Shown here: piece after piece, positions 61,626 through 64,000 of the stretch
How positions within the stretch are numbered: the stretch's first letter is position 1
Layout of the letters: each line of letters begins with the position of its first letter
Origin: Undaria pinnatifida
Taxonomy: Eukaryota > Sar > Phaeophyceae > Laminariales > Alariaceae
Assembly: GCA_012845835.1 (NCBI GenBank)
Contig: JABAKD010000028.1
Span: forward strand, 4,523,090-4,587,089
Length of the DNA stretch: 64,000 nucleotides
Reading direction: 5' to 3'
Translations under genes and position numbers: made by a program
The notes under the pieces: model-generated
Seen by the model: only the letters and a program-made list of their open reading frames with translations
Databases searched by the model: none
What the model was told of the DNA's origin: nothing

Positions 61626-63844
61626 CTGGTCGTCAATGATGCAAAGGTACGGCCCACAGGTGCAGCGAGGTTTCAAAAAGTTCAACATCAACCTTAGATT
61701 GCCTAGGAGTAAGAGCTAGCAAATTTGTTTTACACACTCGGCCGTTGTTCATGTTATTTGTTGAAGATGCACTTCCGTTGTTGGAGTTGGAATGCCGTTG
61801 AAAGGGAAACGGGGCCTAGACCCGCACCAGAACGGTGCAACACAAATCTTGCTTACCGTCTTCAGAACCCGCATCTGCTGTTGAGGATTAGGTGCCTTAC
61901 AGCTGGCAAAGGCCGCCACTGGTACGGCGTGGTGCGGACGACGCCCAAGAGCCATAGCGGCGATGACAGTGTGCTCGCTGCCGATGTGCGAATGTCCCTC
62001 GCCGAGGTTCTTCAACAAGTTTTCGAGGTTGGAGAGGCCGCCGAACTTCGTGTTCTCGATGGAAGTATGCTGTACGCACAAACCCAAAGTCTGGGGGGCA
62101 GCAGAAACGAAAAGAACACAGACCGCACATTGGATGGGTTGCTTCTCCTGAAGGAATAACTTGATCGGAAACCCTTGCAATCCTTACTCGCGGCGTAAGC
62201 CTTGATCACCAGAAACACAACATGTTCAACGTAGCCAGCACTACCGAAAGAGCATGCGACGACAGCACACAAAACTTCCAACCACCTACCTCGTCCGTCG
62301 GACCATTATAGCGTTCACGTTGGTCTGTCGCAATCTCGTCGATCTGAAGAATGATCACTCTCTTCTCGCCCTCGTACAGCCCCGCAAAGCGCTGTAGGTT
62401 CGCAGTGATGGCTGCGATCAGGCACTGTCGCTCGAGCGATGCACAGACCACGAACTTCATCTAAAACAGTCGGAACGACATCGTTGCCGGAAGGACCAGA
62501 GAACTTGCGTTAGGTGTAGTACCAATAGCAACAAACACTTGAGGAACAGGTGAGAAACAACTGAGAGACGCCATGACTTCTGATGCGACCAAACGATGAG
62601 TTCTACTTTGCGCCAGAGCGATCTAGCTAGTTCCACTCACCGAACGTGCGGCGATCTTCGCGTACACCGCCGTTGCTCCCGGAAAACCTGCTGCTTGGTG
62701 TAAAGCGTGCAGCATGGCTTGTCCTCCGAGCCGCATCGCGAGAATCGCCAGGTCAAACTCGTCCTCACTGTAGCCCTTCGCCTTGTAGGTACCACCCACT
62801 GCCTTCTCTAGTCTGTGCAGAATGGCGTTCATCGACAACCCGTCTCTCCGGGCCTGGCCCATCAGTCTTCTCACGCCACCCACATCGTGGTCCGCTAAGT
62901 AAATAAAAATGCTCTTGGCGAGTGCTACCCGACGATGAGAGGTGGCGCATTTCCTGAACTGGTTCAGGGTACAAAGCTTCTGCACTTCAAATCTCCCCTT
63001 CCACCTTTCGGAGCGGTTTCTTTTCTGGTACGGAGTCAAGAAGTCGATAGACAGCCTGTTCAGCCTGTCGTCTTCTGCTTCCAGCGCCGATCTCTGAACC
63101 AAAGCTGAATACAGACGGCACAGCGGTAGAGCAAACAAGCAGCAGCTAGCGTGTGAGCGAACACGTGTGATGGAGCGACGTTAAATACGCCCAGCATGAA
63201 CCACGTCGCGTGCCGACTCGAATTCAATGGTCATCACTACCCTAGTTTGAAGACTCGAACTGACTCTCACCTCTGTAAGCCTTGCCGTACTTGATTTCCG
63301 TACACGGGCGGCATGTTTGTCCCGGCTGTTCCACCGTCACGGTACAACCTGGACTGAAGATGCCGCGGGACGTGGTCGCCAACGCGTGGAGGGCTTTGCG
63401 ATTTTTGCGCACCCGCACTTCCCAAGCCACTGCCGTTGCCTGGCTGCCGATGCCATGCACAGTCAGAGGGTAGTGTTGAAGAACAGGCTCCCGGACTTCC
63501 GAAGCTGTCCCTACACAGTAGTGGGGAGTTTCAACACTTGGTGTGTTGTTGGAGTCTCGCCTATCTTCAGCGCCAGAATGCATGTCGTCATCCTCGCCCC
63601 ACTCGCCCGAAATCCCCTCAAGCCCGCCCGACTCTTCATCCATACGCTCCCCAGCATCACTACCAACCTCGTAACCATCTGCACCGCCCGCCTGAAGCAC
63701 CTCAACTTCATCGTCTTGGTCTACATGGCTACTGCTGTCCGCATCCCTCGTTGAACTCGCAACTGCCACGGGCGTGGAAAAGGAAACGAGCGAGCGCTGT
63801 TTCGCGGCATCCACGGCGTCCCTGCCAACGTAAACAACGGACAT
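60904..63844 (-). CDS. Transposase-like protein, six-exon model
   Basis: Exons (5' to 3'): 63844-63271, 63104-62641, 62460-62290, 62090-61901, 61877-61857, 61625-60904. All junctions are GT-AG, phases agree, and the total is 2142 nt (713 aa plus stop). Motif order: acidic N-terminus; Cys residues C167, C178, C181; QIDEIATDQRERY with D387/E388; LGLCVQH and GSEHTVIAAMAL; ASDGDGV with D507; FDMKHNDKR with D548/H551; an acidic EEEKEEDE repeat near the C-terminus. The D(E)..DG..FD.KH order recalls P-element/THAP9-type RNase H-like transposases and a family repeated in fungal genomes, as I remember them. The protein seems short at the C-terminus, so it may be truncated or have more exons to the left. 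No terminal inverted repeats were recognised. Confidence 0.6.
60970..61085. repeat. 24-bp coding tandem repeat
   Basis: CTCCTCCTCGTCCTCCTCCT with TCTC repeats about four times. On the minus strand it encodes EEEKEEDE units and lies in frame at the end of the transposase-like gene. Confidence 0.9.
61857..61877 (-). CDS. Transposase-like gene, exon 5 (21-nt microexon)
   Basis: CAACAG|CAGATGCGGGTTCTGAAGACG|GTAAGC gives SDAGSED once joined. Skipping it also keeps the frame (21 nt), so its inclusion rests on good splice sites on both sides. Confidence 0.55.
61901..62090 (-). CDS. Transposase-like gene, exon 4
   Basis: It encodes TLGLCVQHTSIENTKFGGLS through GSEHTVIAAMALGRRPHHAV to ASC. The acceptor is CCCCCAG|ACTTTG and the donor AGCT|GTAAGG. 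Confidence 0.65.
62290..62460 (-). CDS. Transposase-like gene, exon 3
   Basis: 57 codons, MKFVVCASLERQC to QIDEIATDQRERYNGPTDE. The acceptor is GTTTTAG|ATGAAG and the donor GACGAG|GTAGGT, both phase 0. It carries the proposed first catalytic-type acidic residue. Confidence 0.7.
62641..63104 (-). CDS. Transposase-like gene, exon 2
   Basis: It encodes ALVQRSALEAEDDRLNRLS through RFEVQKLCTLNQFRKCATSH to AVYAKIAARS; mostly helical and charged. The acceptor is TATTCAG|CTTTGG and the donor CGTTCG|GTGAGT. Confidence 0.7.
63271..63844 (-). CDS. Transposase-like gene, exon 1
   Basis: It has 191 codons from ATG at 63842-63844. An acidic, Ser-rich N-terminal region is followed by SQATAVAWEVRVRKNRKALH and a Cys motif (CTVTVEQPGQTCRPC) ending KAYR. 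The donor is CAGAG|GTGAGA. The start is the first Met of the frame; an additional upstream exon cannot be excluded. Confidence 0.6.
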
Positions 63845-64000
63845 TCCTTGGTAGCTTAGTTTATGCCGAGAGATTCAAGGTGAACGTCGTCATGCAGAAC
63901 CTGTGGAGCAACATCATTTGTTTCGCGGATGCCACGTACACGCACAACTACTCCTGTAGCATTAGGAGGGCACTACTTTCGAAGCTGCGCAAAATGCTAC
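63845..64000. other. 5' flank of the transposase-like gene
   Basis: No feature was recognised in the last 156 bases of the window. Confidence 0.3.

Overview
The window looks like nuclear DNA of a brown alga, most likely Ectocarpus or a close relative. The basis is a large spliced gene whose product combines chlamydial-PMP-type beta-helix repeats (GGA and FxxN motifs) with a cysteine-rich module and a multi-pass membrane C-terminus. I know this protein type from brown-algal genomes; I ran no search. Introns begin with GTGAGT-like donors, and most of the DNA is transposable-element debris. There is no bacterial operon structure, and no bona fide tRNA or rRNA gene was found.

Layout. (1) Positions 1-7560 and 44406-52645 are two copies of one segmental duplication. 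Each carries a near-identical 1047-nt first exon of a PMP-like gene on the minus strand (2379-3425 and 47437-48483). The copies differ by mobile-element insertions, so each serves as an empty-site control for the other. (2) 8.2-17.6 kb is a gene-poor block of decayed tandem repeats with 48 to about 170 bp units. (3) 17.6-26.8 kb holds more repeats, poly-G-bearing elements, tRNA-like SINE heads and a LINE fragment. (4) 26.8-37.4 kb, minus strand, holds nine exons of the PMP-like gene. Every intron phase matches, and adding the exon at 47437-48483 gives one open frame of 1595 codons over 21.7 kb. (5) 37.4-47.4 kb would be its first intron. It contains three SINE bodies, a 470-bp ACC microsatellite, a TIR element with dense CGGTA motifs, and a 1-kb-arm inverted repeat made by a retroposon and its inverted copy. 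(6) 52.6-60.9 kb is repeats, including a poly-C tandem array and two minisatellites. (7) 60.9-63.8 kb, minus strand, is a six-exon gene (including a 21-nt microexon) for a transposase-like protein.

The least explained signals are a strongly over-represented palindromic 9-mer, TACCWGGTA, with other short palindromes bounded by TA; a family of short retroposons with a (CA)n 3' end and three perfect target-site duplications; a 277-bp MITE with an empty-site paralogue; and the decayed repeat block at 8.2-17.6 kb. All coordinates and counts were read by eye. Splice models rest on sequence logic only.
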